Below are positions 18,398 through 27,040 of a stretch of 64,000 nt of DNA, one piece after another. Under the pieces are notes generated by a model. It was not told where the DNA came from, did no database searches, and worked only from the letters and a program-made list of their open reading frames with translations. Every line of letters begins with the position of its first letter. Within the stretch, counting starts at the first letter, position 1. The DNA is from Arthrobacter sp. 260 (GTDB lineage Bacteria > Actinomycetota > Actinomycetes > Actinomycetales > Micrococcaceae): positions 62,001-126,000 of the forward strand of contig NZ_JABFOE010000007.1 of NCBI RefSeq assembly GCF_013116745.1. The letters are read 5' to 3'. A program made the translations under genes and the position numbers.

Positions 18398-19173
18398 CCG
18401 GAATCCTGACGGGCGCCCTCCTGTTGGCGGGCTACCTGATCCTCACCCTTCCCTGCGGCAGTGGCGCCAGTCTGATGTCCATGCCGACCAGCAGGATCAC
18501 CGGGTGGAGGCGCCCCGCGCGGTCAGCCGCTCTTGATCCCGCAGAGCTGCCGTTGTTCGTCCACCAACTCACCGCTCTGCTGCAGGGCGGACGGTCGCCA
18601 CACCAGCTGTGGCAGGACCTTGCCCTGCTGTACGCGGCAGCCGACGATGGCAGCGGGCGGCAGGACCCGACCGGTTTCGCCCAACTCGCGGCACCCGTGC
18701 TGCGGGCCGCCCAACAGGCGGCAGCCATCGGTGCGGGCGTCCCGGAGGTGCTCCGGGCCGCAGCCACCGAACCACCCGGGCCACGCGACTGGAGACCCGG
18801 CCGGCCACGAACCCCACCCTCAGTGTGCGCCGGGTTATGGCGGGATCTGGCAGTCTGCCTGGAGATTTCCGAACGCAGTGGCGCACCACTGACCGAGGTC
18901 CTCGGCCGGTACGCGGCGCAGCTCGACCTCGCGCTCGACTCGGCATCGGCCCGGGCGACGGCCCTGGCCGGTCCGAAGGCCACGGCCCGGCTGCTTGGCT
19001 GGCTGCCCGTGTTCGGACTCGGACTGGGCTATCTAACCGGACTTCAGCCGCTCGCCGTCCTCCTTGGATCCGCTGCGGGGATAACGCTGCTCTGTACAGG
19101 AGGCGCGTTGATGCTGCTGGGGCGGTTCTGGTCCGGACGGCTGGTTGCCACGGCAGGAAAGGAGCCGGGATGA
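18394..19173 (+). CDS. tadB: TadB-like inner membrane platform protein
   Basis: A 259-residue type II secretion F-domain protein. An N-terminal helix (GALLLAGYLILTL) is followed by a cytoplasmic helical domain (ELPLFVHQLTALLQGGRSP to VCLEISERSGAPLTEVL) and two C-terminal helices (GLGYLTGLQPLAVLLG, AGITLLCTGGALMLLG). With TadC it forms the membrane platform driven by TadA. Start overlaps the tadA stop (ATGA). Confidence 0.87.
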   Translation: MTGILTGALLLAGYLILTLPCGSGASLMSMPTSRITGWRRPARSAALDPAELPLFVHQLTALLQGGRSPHQLWQDLALLYAAADDGSGRQDPTGFAQLAAPVLRAAQQAAAIGAGVPEVLRAAATEPPGPRDWRPGRPRTPPSVCAGLWRDLAVCLEISERSGAPLTEVLGRYAAQLDLALDSASARATALAGPKATARLLGWLPVFGLGLGYLTGLQPLAVLLGSAAGITLLCTGGALMLLGRFWSGRLVATAGKEPG

Positions 19174-19796
19174 CCGGAGTGGTTGTTTTCCTCCTCATCT
19201 TCGCCGGGTGCTGGCTGCTGGTCGGCTCATCTCGGTTCGGAATCGCGGCGTTGAACCATAGCCCTGGCGTGGACCACGGCCAGCAGCGCACCGGCCTCGG
19301 GCGAGGGTGGCGGGCATCCGGCGACCGCGATTCGCCCAAAGCAGCGGTTCATCCGCTTGACCCGGCTGTGATGATCGACCTGCTGGGGGCAATGCTGGTT
19401 GCTGGTGCGCCCGTCGGGGAGTCGCTGGCAGCGCTCGCAGGCTCCTCCCCGCCGCCGGTGGCACAGGGCCTCCGGCGCGTCACGGGGGCTCTCGCCCTCG
19501 GATCGGACTGGGACGCGGCCTGGAACTCGGCGATATCGCAATCAGACCGTCCCACCCGGAAGGTGCTGGCGGAACTCAGGGATGCGCTGCGATTCGCGGC
19601 CCTGACCGGTGCGTCCTCTGCCGGAATGGTTCACGCCTACGCCGCACAGTTACGGCGCCGGAGAAATGGCGAGGCAGAGCGGCGTGCCGCGACCCTCGGT
19701 GTCCGACTCGTGGTTCCCCTGGGGCTGTGCTATCTGCCAGCTTTCATCTGCCTGGGGGTGCTTCCCATGGTCCTCGCTTTGCTTCCGCGCTGGTAA
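19170..19796 (+). CDS. tadC: TadC-like inner membrane platform protein
   Basis: A 208-residue second platform protein. After one N-terminal helix (VVVFLLIFAGCWLLVGS) comes the F-domain with IDLLGAMLVAGAPVGESLAAL and LRDALRFAALTGASSAGMV, and a C-terminal helix pair ending FICLGVLPMVLALLPRW. The ATG at 19170 overlaps the tadB stop (ATGA) and GGAAAGGAG lies upstream. Other frames in this region are longer but are shadows. Confidence 0.85.
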   Translation: MTGVVVFLLIFAGCWLLVGSSRFGIAALNHSPGVDHGQQRTGLGRGWRASGDRDSPKAAVHPLDPAVMIDLLGAMLVAGAPVGESLAALAGSSPPPVAQGLRRVTGALALGSDWDAAWNSAISQSDRPTRKVLAELRDALRFAALTGASSAGMVHAYAAQLRRRRNGEAERRAATLGVRLVVPLGLCYLPAFICLGVLPMVLALLPRW

Positions 19797-19823
19797 TGAC
19801 CCGGGTGACCGACCGTCGGAGAC

Positions 19824-19832
19824 TTATCCACA
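19824..19832 (+). promoter_or_regulatory. DnaA box in the leader of the pilin-like gene
   Basis: TTATCCACA, the perfect enterobacterial DnaA box, lies in the 165-bp space between tadC and the DUF4244 gene. AT-rich 9-mers like this should be rare in such GC-rich DNA. Function unknown. Confidence 0.35.
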
Positions 19833-19961
19833 TAGCGCGTGCGTTCGGTCCGCAGCCGGGCGCGAACGGGCAGAGTTTTCAGCAGGACACATCAGAGTCC
19901 CAACCGATCGAGTGCCCACGTGGGGCAGGGCACTCACCAGATGGATCACACGGAGGAAGAC

Positions 19962-20180
19962 ATGTCATCACTCAAGGTACTCGTTTCGCGGACCGGCAGG
20001 CGTTTGGCTAGGGAAGTACGTCGACTCGCAAGGTCAGAGGCAGGGATGGCCACCGCGGAGTACGCCATTGCCACGCTGGCAGCGGTGGGGTTCGCCGCAC
20101 TACTGGTGGCGATCCTGTCCAGCGGGGAGGTCAGGGGCATGTTGATGAACCTGATCAGTTCGGCCCTCAGCTTCGGGTAA
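19962..20180 (+). CDS. DUF4244 pilin-like protein (Flp prepilin candidate)
   Basis: A 72-residue protein of the DUF4244 family (Rv3656c-like), likely the major subunit of this Tad system. A basic leader (residues 1-28) ends in Gly28, then MATAEYAIATLAAVGFAALL: mature position +5 is Glu33, as in Flp and type IV prepilins cut by a prepilin peptidase. The hydrophobic stretch 34-53 would form the pilus core helix. GGAGGAAGAC before the ATG is a strong ribosome binding site and fixes the start. No prepilin peptidase gene is in the window. Confidence 0.87.
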   Translation: MSSLKVLVSRTGRRLAREVRRLARSEAGMATAEYAIATLAAVGFAALLVAILSSGEVRGMLMNLISSALSFG

Positions 20181-20186
20181 GCCGCA

Positions 20187-20699
20187 GTGTCTCCCCATTC
20201 AGCCTTAACGAGACGGCGGCGGCCCGACTCCCAGCACGGGGCGGTGACGGCGGAAGTGGCGGTCGCACTGCCGTCCTTGATCGTGCTTCTGGCGCTGCTC
20301 CTGGGCGCCGCCACGGCCGGACTGACCCAGCTCAGGCTAGAGGAGGCGGCCCGTGCCGGGGCCCGGGAAGTGGTCAGGGGAGAGCGAGCGGACGAAGTGC
20401 AGGCAACGGTGCGCAGGCTCGCTGGCTCGCAGTCACAGCTGGAGGTAGCGGAGCAGGGGGTCTGGACCACCGTGACCGTTGGGTCCCGCGTCTCCCTGCC
20501 GGGGGTCGACTTTCTGGGATGGGACCTGTCGGCGTCTGCCACGGCCCGGGCAGAACTCCAGAAGCAGGTCCACGGGAAGCCGTATCGGGGTGCTCCGGCT
20601 GCAGAGAATAAGTCAGCTGCCTGCCATCCAGGCACTGGTGGACCACGGGGTGGCTGCGCGGCACCGCCCGGCCAGGCGCCCACGGAGTACAGCTCGTGA
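20187..20699 (+). CDS. tadE: TadE-like pseudopilin
   Basis: A 170-residue TadE family protein. The leader ends at Gly18, followed by AVTAEVAVALPSLIVLLALL with Glu23 at +5, a prepilin-type cleavage site, and one membrane helix. An amphipathic EEAARAGAREVVRGE helix and a soluble domain follow. The last 40 residues are Pro/Gly-rich with no obvious fold. Start is GTG, 7 bp after the DUF4244 stop; the stop overlaps the next GTG (GTGA). Confidence 0.86.
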   Translation: MSPHSALTRRRRPDSQHGAVTAEVAVALPSLIVLLALLLGAATAGLTQLRLEEAARAGAREVVRGERADEVQATVRRLAGSQSQLEVAEQGVWTTVTVGSRVSLPGVDFLGWDLSASATARAELQKQVHGKPYRGAPAAENKSAACHPGTGGPRGGCAAPPGQAPTEYSS

Positions 20700-21088
20700 A
20701 GGGGCGGGCCCACAGGCGGCGCCGAGGAGGGGAAGTGGGAGCCGGAACAGTGTTGACCTGCGGGTTCGCGTTGCTGCTCATGTCCCTGATTGCCGCAATG
20801 GTTCTGCTCGCCCAGGCAGGTGCGACGGCGTCCCGGGCAGCGACAGCCGCCGATCTGGCAGCGCTGGCCGCCGCGGACGCGTCCCGCGGATTGATACCCG
20901 GCGACCCCTGCACGGTGGCTGCAGAAACCGCAGCGGCACAGGGGGCAACCCTGCAGTCCTGCAGCAGGGCAGGGCCGGGCGGCACGGTCGTGGAGGTGCG
21001 CACGTCCGCCAGGGTCGATCCGGCGGTCCACTGGTTCGCGCTGATCCCGGACGCGACCGGCCGGGCGCGTGCCGGACCGCCGCCCTGA
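20696..21088 (+). CDS. Rv3654c-family TadE/TadG-like protein
   Basis: A 130-residue protein of the Rv3654c family that closes the Tad operon. A basic N-terminus (KGRAHRRRRGG) precedes one hydrophobic helix (VLTCGFALLLMSLIAAMVLLAQ) and the ATAADLAALAAAD motif common in TadG-type flp-associated proteins. Unlike the two preceding products it lacks Glu at +5 of a prepilin site, so processing is doubtful. It ends 4 bp from the convergent helicase gene. Confidence 0.83.
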   Translation: MKGRAHRRRRGGEVGAGTVLTCGFALLLMSLIAAMVLLAQAGATASRAATAADLAALAAADASRGLIPGDPCTVAAETAAAQGATLQSCSRAGPGGTVVEVRTSARVDPAVHWFALIPDATGRARAGPPP

Positions 21089-21092
21089 TTCG

Positions 21093-23444
21093 CTAGCCGG
21101 GGATGCCGGGGATGCCGGGGGTGCCTACCGGATCCTGGGCGAGCAGGAGCGCGAGCAGGGTAGCCGCACCGGCCTTGCTCAGCGGGTTATTCCGGTTTCC
21201 ACACTTCGGCGACTGCACGCAGGAAGGGCACCCGGTGTCGCACTCGCAGGCACGAATCGCATCGAGGGTCGCCTTGATCCAGATCCTGACGGCGTCGTAA
21301 CCCCGTTCGGCGAAGCCCGCCCCACCCGGGTGGCCGTCGTAGACGAAGATAGTCGGCACCATGGTGTCGGCGTGCAGGGCGGTAGATACTCCGCCGATGT
21401 CCCAGCGGTCGCTCGACGCCACGAGGGGTAGCAGGCCGATCGCTGCGTGTTCGGCGGCGTGCAGGGCTCCCGGAAGATCGGCAGCCGTCAGGCCGTTGGC
21501 CTCCAGCAGACGCTGATCGAACTCAAACCAGACACCCTTCGTATGAAGGTCACGAGCGCCCAGCTCCAGCGGTTCCTCACCGAGGATCTCGTTGGAGACG
21601 AAAGCCTTGCGCTGGAACGAGACCACCTGGGTGGTCACCAGCACCTCACCGAACCTGATCTGGACACCACCCCAGTCCTGGGTGCGGTCAGTCCCGATCA
21701 CCTCGATCTCGGTGATGTCCCTGGCCTGGGTGTAGTAGTCAGGGTTGGAGCGGGTCACCATCGCGCAATGATCCTGCTCGTTCAGTTCATCCACCACATA
21801 GGTCTGCCCCTGGTGCACGTAAATCGCTCCGGCGTGCGCCTGGTAGTGGCTCTGCGGCGAATCCATGGTGCCGAGCATCGTGCCGGTTCCGGTTTCGACG
21901 ATGCTGATGGGCCCACCGCCGTCCGCGCGGAGGTTCACCATCGCGGCGGCACTCTGCGGATGGGTCCAGAACCAGCCCGCGGGCCGCTGGCGGAGAAACC
22001 CCTGCGTCACCAGTTTGGCCAGCAGGGCTTCGACACCCGCACCGAAGAGGGGCAGCTCGGCCGGAGTCAACGGTAGCTCCGCAGCCGCCGCGCACAGATG
22101 CGGGCCCAGCACATACGGGTTGGTCGGGTCGAACACCGTGGCTTCCACCCCGACGTCGAACACCGCCTCGGGATGATGCACCAGATAGGTGTCCAGCGGG
22201 TCGTCGCTCGCGACGAAAGCGGCGAGTGCATCCTGGCCCGAACGCCCGGCCCTGCCGATCTGCTGCAAAAGCGACGCGCGGGTGCCGGGCCAGCCCGCCA
22301 CCAGGACCGCGTCCAGCCCTGAGATGTCGATGCCCAGTTCCAGCGCAGGCGTGCTTGCGACGCCGAGAAGTTGCCCGCTGCGGAGCGCCGCCTCCAGTTC
22401 CCTGCGCTCTTCAGGCAAATAGCCCGACCGGTAGGCGGCAACCCGGGCTGGCAGGCTCGGATGGACCTCGTGGAGCAACCGTTTGGACATCGCCGCGATG
22501 CTCTCTGCGCCCCGCCTTGACTTGATGAAAGCGATAGTACGCACCTGCGCTGAGACCAGGTTCGTCAACAGGTCGGACGTCTCGGCGATGACGGTCCGGC
22601 GCTTGGGTGCGCCGTTCTCCCCGCGCAGGTCGGTGAGCTCAGGCTCCCAAAAGGCCACCGTGGTGGAGCCGTGGGGTGAACTGTCCTCGATGACGGGGGT
22701 CGCCTCGCCGCCGATCAGCTTCCCGAAGGAGGCCCCTGGATCGGCTGACGTGGCTGAGGCCCCAATGAACACGGGAGAGGCACCGTAGTACTCGCAGACC
22801 CGCCGCAGGCGCCGTAGCAGGTTCGCCACGTGTGATCCGAAGACTCCCCGATAGCTGTGCGCCTCATCGATGATTACGTACTTCAGCCGCCTGAAGTACC
22901 TGGCCCACCATGCATGATTCGGGAGGATCCCATAGTGCAGCATGTCCGGGTTGGCCAGGACCAGGTTCGCGTGATCCCTGATCCACCGGCGGGCTGTGGG
23001 GTCCGTATCGCCATCGTAGGTTTCCGCCCGCACCGTCGGAAGGTTCAGAGCCTTGACGGCGGCCAGCTGGTCAGCGGCGAGGGCCTTGGTCGGGGCGAGG
23101 TACAGCGCCACCGATCCGGTGGGCTCCAGGGAAACCTGGTCGCCAAGCGCCGTCCGATGGATCTCGTCGAGCACCGGCAACTGATAGCAGAGCGATTTTC
23201 CGGACGCTGTTCCGGTCGCCACGATGGTGTGCTGCCCGCTATGGGCTGCGTTCGCTGCGGTGACCTGATGCAGCCACGGGGTCGGAACCCCCAGGGCGCC
23301 GTAGGCGGCGACCACGTCCGGGTGTGCCCAGGCCGGCCACGGTTCGGTGACGGCCTGCCGGGCCGGGATCTGACGGACATGGACCAGCTGCTCCGGTTCG
23401 GCGCCCCCACCAAGCAGGGGGATCAGGGAGTCATGTTGGGCCAC
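21093..23444 (-). CDS. DEAD/DEAH-box helicase, MrfA-like with C-terminal Zn-binding domain
   Basis: A 783-residue superfamily 2 helicase of the actinobacterial helicase/secretion-neighbourhood family (Rv3649-like), related to MrfA, which repairs mitomycin-type DNA damage in Bacillus. Motif I is ATGTASGKSL, motif II IIDEAH, motif III GASAT, and motif VI QQIGRAGRSG. Near the C-terminus CECDTGCPSCVQSPKCGN gives the cysteine cluster of the MrfA zinc-binding (DUF1998-type) domain. Start is GTG, 6 nt after CACAAT with no Shine-Dalgarno, so probably leaderless. The tail repeats GIPGIPG. Its conserved linkage to the Tad operon is unexplained. Confidence 0.92.
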   Translation of the reverse strand: MAQHDSLIPLLGGGAEPEQLVHVRQIPARQAVTEPWPAWAHPDVVAAYGALGVPTPWLHQVTAANAAHSGQHTIVATGTASGKSLCYQLPVLDEIHRTALGDQVSLEPTGSVALYLAPTKALAADQLAAVKALNLPTVRAETYDGDTDPTARRWIRDHANLVLANPDMLHYGILPNHAWWARYFRRLKYVIIDEAHSYRGVFGSHVANLLRRLRRVCEYYGASPVFIGASATSADPGASFGKLIGGEATPVIEDSSPHGSTTVAFWEPELTDLRGENGAPKRRTVIAETSDLLTNLVSAQVRTIAFIKSRRGAESIAAMSKRLLHEVHPSLPARVAAYRSGYLPEERRELEAALRSGQLLGVASTPALELGIDISGLDAVLVAGWPGTRASLLQQIGRAGRSGQDALAAFVASDDPLDTYLVHHPEAVFDVGVEATVFDPTNPYVLGPHLCAAAAELPLTPAELPLFGAGVEALLAKLVTQGFLRQRPAGWFWTHPQSAAAMVNLRADGGGPISIVETGTGTMLGTMDSPQSHYQAHAGAIYVHQGQTYVVDELNEQDHCAMVTRSNPDYYTQARDITEIEVIGTDRTQDWGGVQIRFGEVLVTTQVVSFQRKAFVSNEILGEEPLELGARDLHTKGVWFEFDQRLLEANGLTAADLPGALHAAEHAAIGLLPLVASSDRWDIGGVSTALHADTMVPTIFVYDGHPGGAGFAERGYDAVRIWIKATLDAIRACECDTGCPSCVQSPKCGNRNNPLSKAGAATLLALLLAQDPVGTPGIPGIPG

Positions 23445-23520
23445 GGTGCCATTGTGTCACTCCGGCGGGCACACACCTCCCGCCGGAGCAAGTGCCCGCT
23501 CCGTCCGAGAGACGGAAGGG

Positions 23521-24171
23521 TCAGCCGCGAATCACAAAAACATCGGCCAGATGGTTCCAGCCCAGGAACTGGTACAGCTGCTGGCCATCCGCCGAGGCCA
23601 TCAGCAGCCCGTCCTGCACGTCGTCCTCGAGCACCGCGGAGGTGAGTGCCCGCATGACGAAACTGCCGAGCCCCCGGCGCCGGTACGCCTCGTTGGTAAT
23701 GATGCGGTCGTAGACCGCGAAATCCTGTTCGACGGCCACCGAGCCGCGGGCGGCTTCCTCCCCATTGGCCGTCACCATCACCCGGCGGCACGACGGTTCA
23801 CGCAGGTGGGTGAGGGAGAACACGTCATCCGGCGCCCGCGGCTCCTCCACGTCCTGGCCATCCATGTTGACCGTCATCAGTGCCTGACGGTTGTCGACCA
23901 CGCGCAACCCCGCAGGACGCAGCGTCGCCAGCAGGTCATTCATTCTGGTGGTGACCACCGTCAGGAGACGGTTCGGATCGGCCTTCGTTTCAGCGGCGAG
24001 CGCCAGTGCCTCCTCGTCGGATGGTTCATAGACGAAGTGTTCCAGCTGGTTTCCGGAGTCGGTCAGCACTACTGACACCGTTCGCCCCTCGTCATGCGGC
24101 TGATAACCCCGGCAGGCGGACCAACCAGAAATCCACGTTTTCATCAAGTCTTCAGACAGGGTTGCGCTCAT
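23521..24171 (-). CDS. GNAT family N-acetyltransferase
   Basis: About 216 residues. The C-terminal half carries a GNAT acetyl-CoA site, with ITNEAYRRRGLGSFVMRAL supplying the R/QxxGxG/A loop, and a closing LYQFLGWNHLADVFVIRG. The N-terminal third (KTWISGWSACRGYQPHD) is not typical. Substrate unknown. The ATG at 24171 follows TATGGT by exactly 6 nt, a leaderless arrangement, and is preferred to the frame start at 24207. It is divergent from trhO, 98 bp apart. Confidence 0.85.
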   Translation of the reverse strand: MSATLSEDLMKTWISGWSACRGYQPHDEGRTVSVVLTDSGNQLEHFVYEPSDEEALALAAETKADPNRLLTVVTTRMNDLLATLRPAGLRVVDNRQALMTVNMDGQDVEEPRAPDDVFSLTHLREPSCRRVMVTANGEEAARGSVAVEQDFAVYDRIITNEAYRRRGLGSFVMRALTSAVLEDDVQDGLLMASADGQQLYQFLGWNHLADVFVIRG

Positions 24172-24269
24172 GCAATGACCATAGTTTGTAGGACAGGTAT
24201 TGAACATAGAATTACCCGGCCGTAGCGCATTTGAGACCTGCTATGACAGGGGCCGTTATGCTTAAATGC

Positions 24270-25196
24270 GTGTCCATGAACCGCATTGTGCTCTATTACG
24301 CCTTCACCCCATTGCCAGACCCCGAAGCCGTGCGCCTCTGGCAGCGCGCCCTCTGCGAGAAGCTGGGGCTGCGGGGACGCATCCTCCTGTCGAAAGACGG
24401 GATCAACGGCACGGTGGGCGGGGAGCTCAACGCGATGAAACAGTACGTAAAAGCCATCCGCGAATACCCTGCCTTCAAGAAGATGGACATCAAGTGGTCG
24501 GAGGGCGGCGCGGCTGACTTCCCCCGCCTCAGCGTGAAAGTGAGGGACGAAATTGTGTCCTTCGGCGCCCCGAACGAACTCAAGGTCAACGAATCGGGGG
24601 TGGTGGGCGGTGGCACCCACCTCAAACCGGCTGACCTGCACCGGCTGGTGGATGCGAAAAAAGCCAGCGGGGAAGAAGTGGTCTTCTTCGACGGCCGCAA
24701 CGCCCTCGAAGCGCAGATCGGCCGGTTCAGGAACGCGATCGTGCCCAACGTGGCCACCACCCAGGACTTCGTCAACGAACTGGACTCCGGCCGGTATGAC
24801 GACCTCAAGGACAAGCCGGTGGTCACCTACTGCACCGGCGGGATCCGCTGCGAGGTGCTGTCCAGCCTGATGATCAACCGTGGTTTCACCGAGGTGTACC
24901 AGCTCGACGGCGGGATTGTGCGGTACGGCGAGGAATACGGTGACTCCGGCCTCTGGGAAGGGTCGCTGTACGTGTTCGACAAACGCATGCACGTCGAGTT
25001 CTCCAAGGATGCGAAGACCATTGGCAAATGTGTCCGCTGCGCGTCGCCCACCAACAAGTTCGAGAACTGCTCCAACCTTGCCTGCCGGAACCTCACCCTC
25101 TACTGCGCCGACTGCGCGGCCTCCCCGTCGACCCTGCGGTGCCCGCAGGGCTGCGAATCAGACGAGTCCGAGGCCACTGCCGCAGGTGCCGCGTGA
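24270..25196 (+). CDS. trhO: tRNA uridine(34) hydroxylase, rhodanese family
   Basis: About 308 residues of the TrhO/YceA family, which hydroxylates uridine 34 of certain tRNAs to 5-hydroxyuridine using oxygen. The N-terminal acylphosphatase-like domain ([27 protein letters not shown]) is followed by a rhodanese domain with active-site Cys in [12 protein letters not shown], and a C-terminal cysteine-rich segment ([19 protein letters not shown]). TATGCT lies 7 nt before GTG 24270, suggesting a leaderless start; ATG 24276 is the alternative. Its stop overlaps the next GTG. Confidence 0.92.
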   Translation: MSMNRIVLYYAFTPLPDPEAVRLWQRALCEKLGLRGRILLSKDGINGTVGGELNAMKQYVKAIREYPAFKKMDIKWSEGGAADFPRLSVKVRDEIVSFGAPNELKVNESGVVGGGTHLKPADLHRLVDAKKASGEEVVFFDGRNALEAQIGRFRNAIVPNVATTQDFVNELDSGRYDDLKDKPVVTYCTGGIRCEVLSSLMINRGFTEVYQLDGGIVRYGEEYGDSGLWEGSLYVFDKRMHVEFSKDAKTIGKCVRCASPTNKFENCSNLACRNLTLYCADCAASPSTLRCPQGCESDESEATAAGAA

Positions 25197-26839
25197 CCCC
25201 CACCGATTTCGTTGCCGACGTCCCCGACGCCCCGGCCAGCAACCACCCCGCACTGCTCGGGCAGCTGGCCGCTGACCTTCTGGCACTGAACTACACGGTC
25301 GACGGCGTTGCCGAGCTGGTCGGCGACGAAGCCTGGCAGGCGTTGGAAAAGGACCAGCTGATCCCGGCGCTGCTCGCCTGCCAGCAGGCGGGGACCTCCG
25401 GTGATCAGCCGGCCGCTCCCGTCCTGCTCTGGATGCTCGGCGAGCGGATATCGGACGACCAATTGGGCACGGCGTTCCCCCGAACGGGACCGGAAGGGTT
25501 GCACCGTCTGGGGTTGGCTGAGCGCTCCGACGCGGACCACTGGCATGCAACTGTCGACCTGCGGCCCTACACCTCCGACACGAGCGGTGACCTGTGGGTT
25601 GCCAGTGACCTGGGGCAACACCAGCGGCCCGGCGTCCTCCGGCGCGACCATGTCCTCGGAATCGGTCACGCCTCCTTGAACCTCGCCCAACTGACCATCC
25701 GGCCAGCCGTTGATCGTGCCCTGGATCTGGGCACCGGCTGCGGGATCCAGACCTTTCACCTGCTCGATCACGCACGACATGTCACCGCCACCGACATCTC
25801 GACGCGAGCTCTTGCCTTCACCCGGTTCAACCTGCTCCTGAACGCTGAGGGTCTCCGGCTCGACCCCGCGGATCTCGGGGCACGGGTCACCCTCCGGCAG
25901 GGCAGCCTACTGGACCCCGTGGCGGGGGAGACCTTCGACCTGATCGTCTCCAACCCACCGTTTGTCATCACCCCGCGCCAGCCCGGCGAATCCGCCGCTA
26001 ACCAGTTCACCTACCGCGACGGCGGGCTGCCGGGCGACGACATTGTCTCCACCCTGGTCAGGGACCTTCCGGCGCTGCTGACCGAGGGTGGAACCGCCCA
26101 GCTGCTGGGCAACTGGGAAATCACGGCCGGCAGCGGTACCTGGCATGAACGGATCGAGTCCTGGATCCCCGCCGGAGTGGATGGCTGGGTGATCCAGCGG
26201 GAACAGCTCACGCCGTCGGGCTATGCCCTGACCTGGCTGCGGGACGCCGCCGAAACCCGCGACCCCCACTGGTTCGCCGAGCGTTACTCTGCGTATCTCG
26301 CCGACTTCGCCAGCCGGAACGTCGAGGCCATCGGGTTCGGCTCGGTGGTGCTCCGCACCCAGCCACCGGGCGGCCTCAGCCAGGCAGGGCCCGCACCGCT
26401 GCGAAGGTTCGAAGAGATTACCCACCCCCTGGAACAGCCCATCGGCCCCCACATCGCTGCTGCTCTGCGCCGCCAGGACTGGTCGACCGCGCACACCGGG
26501 GACCTCGCGGACCAGCACCTCGAGGTGTCCGACGACGTCACCGAGGAACGGCACCAGCGCCCCGGCGCTGAACACCCCGGCGTGATCCTGCTGCGGCAGG
26601 GCGCAGGATTCCGGCGCACGAACCTCCTCAGTACCGAACTGGCAGGCTTCGTCTCCGCCTGCGACGGCGAGCTCACCGCCGGTCAGATCACGATGGCACT
26701 CGGCGCCCTCCTCGGCCAGGACGACGAGGGCTTCCGGGAGGCGCTTCTCGCTGATGTGCTGGAGCTTCTCCTTGACGGCTTCCTCATCCCGGCCGACGAC
26801 CACTGGGACCAGGACCGTCCCGTCGAAGTCGGCCACTAG
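25193..26839 (+). CDS. SAM-dependent methyltransferase with NPPF motif
   Basis: About 548 residues. An N-terminal helical domain (about 1-170) precedes a class I methyltransferase domain with SAM motif [21 protein letters not shown] for ribose binding and the catalytic-type SNPPF motif found in N5-glutamine and small-nucleophile methyltransferases. A C-terminal domain of about 130 residues follows. Architecture matches a conserved actinobacterial family annotated only as methyltransferase; the substrate is unknown. GTG start overlaps the trhO stop (GTGA), so it is coupled to a tRNA-modifying enzyme. Confidence 0.87.
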   Translation: MTPTDFVADVPDAPASNHPALLGQLAADLLALNYTVDGVAELVGDEAWQALEKDQLIPALLACQQAGTSGDQPAAPVLLWMLGERISDDQLGTAFPRTGPEGLHRLGLAERSDADHWHATVDLRPYTSDTSGDLWVASDLGQHQRPGVLRRDHVLGIGHASLNLAQLTIRPAVDRALDLGTGCGIQTFHLLDHARHVTATDISTRALAFTRFNLLLNAEGLRLDPADLGARVTLRQGSLLDPVAGETFDLIVSNPPFVITPRQPGESAANQFTYRDGGLPGDDIVSTLVRDLPALLTEGGTAQLLGNWEITAGSGTWHERIESWIPAGVDGWVIQREQLTPSGYALTWLRDAAETRDPHWFAERYSAYLADFASRNVEAIGFGSVVLRTQPPGGLSQAGPAPLRRFEEITHPLEQPIGPHIAAALRRQDWSTAHTGDLADQHLEVSDDVTEERHQRPGAEHPGVILLRQGAGFRRTNLLSTELAGFVSACDGELTAGQITMALGALLGQDDEGFREALLADVLELLLDGFLIPADDHWDQDRPVEVGH

Positions 26840-26936
26840 CCACCCGCCCGGGGCATCCGGCGACGAGAGGTTGTACACAGTTATCGCGCTTTTGTGACCA
26901 CCCCTACATCGGAGCCGTTACCCTATTGCAGGAAGG

Positions 26937-26961
26937 CATACCGCATACTGTGAAGGGTATG
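26937..26961 (+). promoter_or_regulatory. Inverted repeat upstream of topA
   Basis: CATACC at 26937-26942 and GGTATG at 26956-26961 form a hairpin or operator-like repeat about 80 bp before topA. A -10-like TACCCT is present near 26919. Nothing else is evident in the 201-bp gap apart from the palindrome at 27023. Confidence 0.35.
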
Positions 26962-27022
26962 GGGCCAGAGAACCAGTGGCGTCCCGTCACGAACCACGCT
27001 GAATCAGCACCGAAATCAGCGA

Positions 27023-27034
27023 CCTATATATAGG
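27023..27034 (+). promoter_or_regulatory. AT-rich palindrome overlapping the topA ribosome binding site
   Basis: CCTATATATAGG is a perfect 12-bp palindrome whose last bases form the AGGAG of the Shine-Dalgarno before the GTG at 27041. Such an alternating AT tract in GC-rich DNA is easily melted and may respond to supercoiling. Confidence 0.5.
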
Positions 27035-27040
27035 AGAGAA

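Noticed and set aside
26868..26884. TTGTACACAGTTAT as a DnaA box or origin element
   Set aside because: Mismatches the DnaA consensus and there is no cluster of boxes; no origin is expected beside topA.
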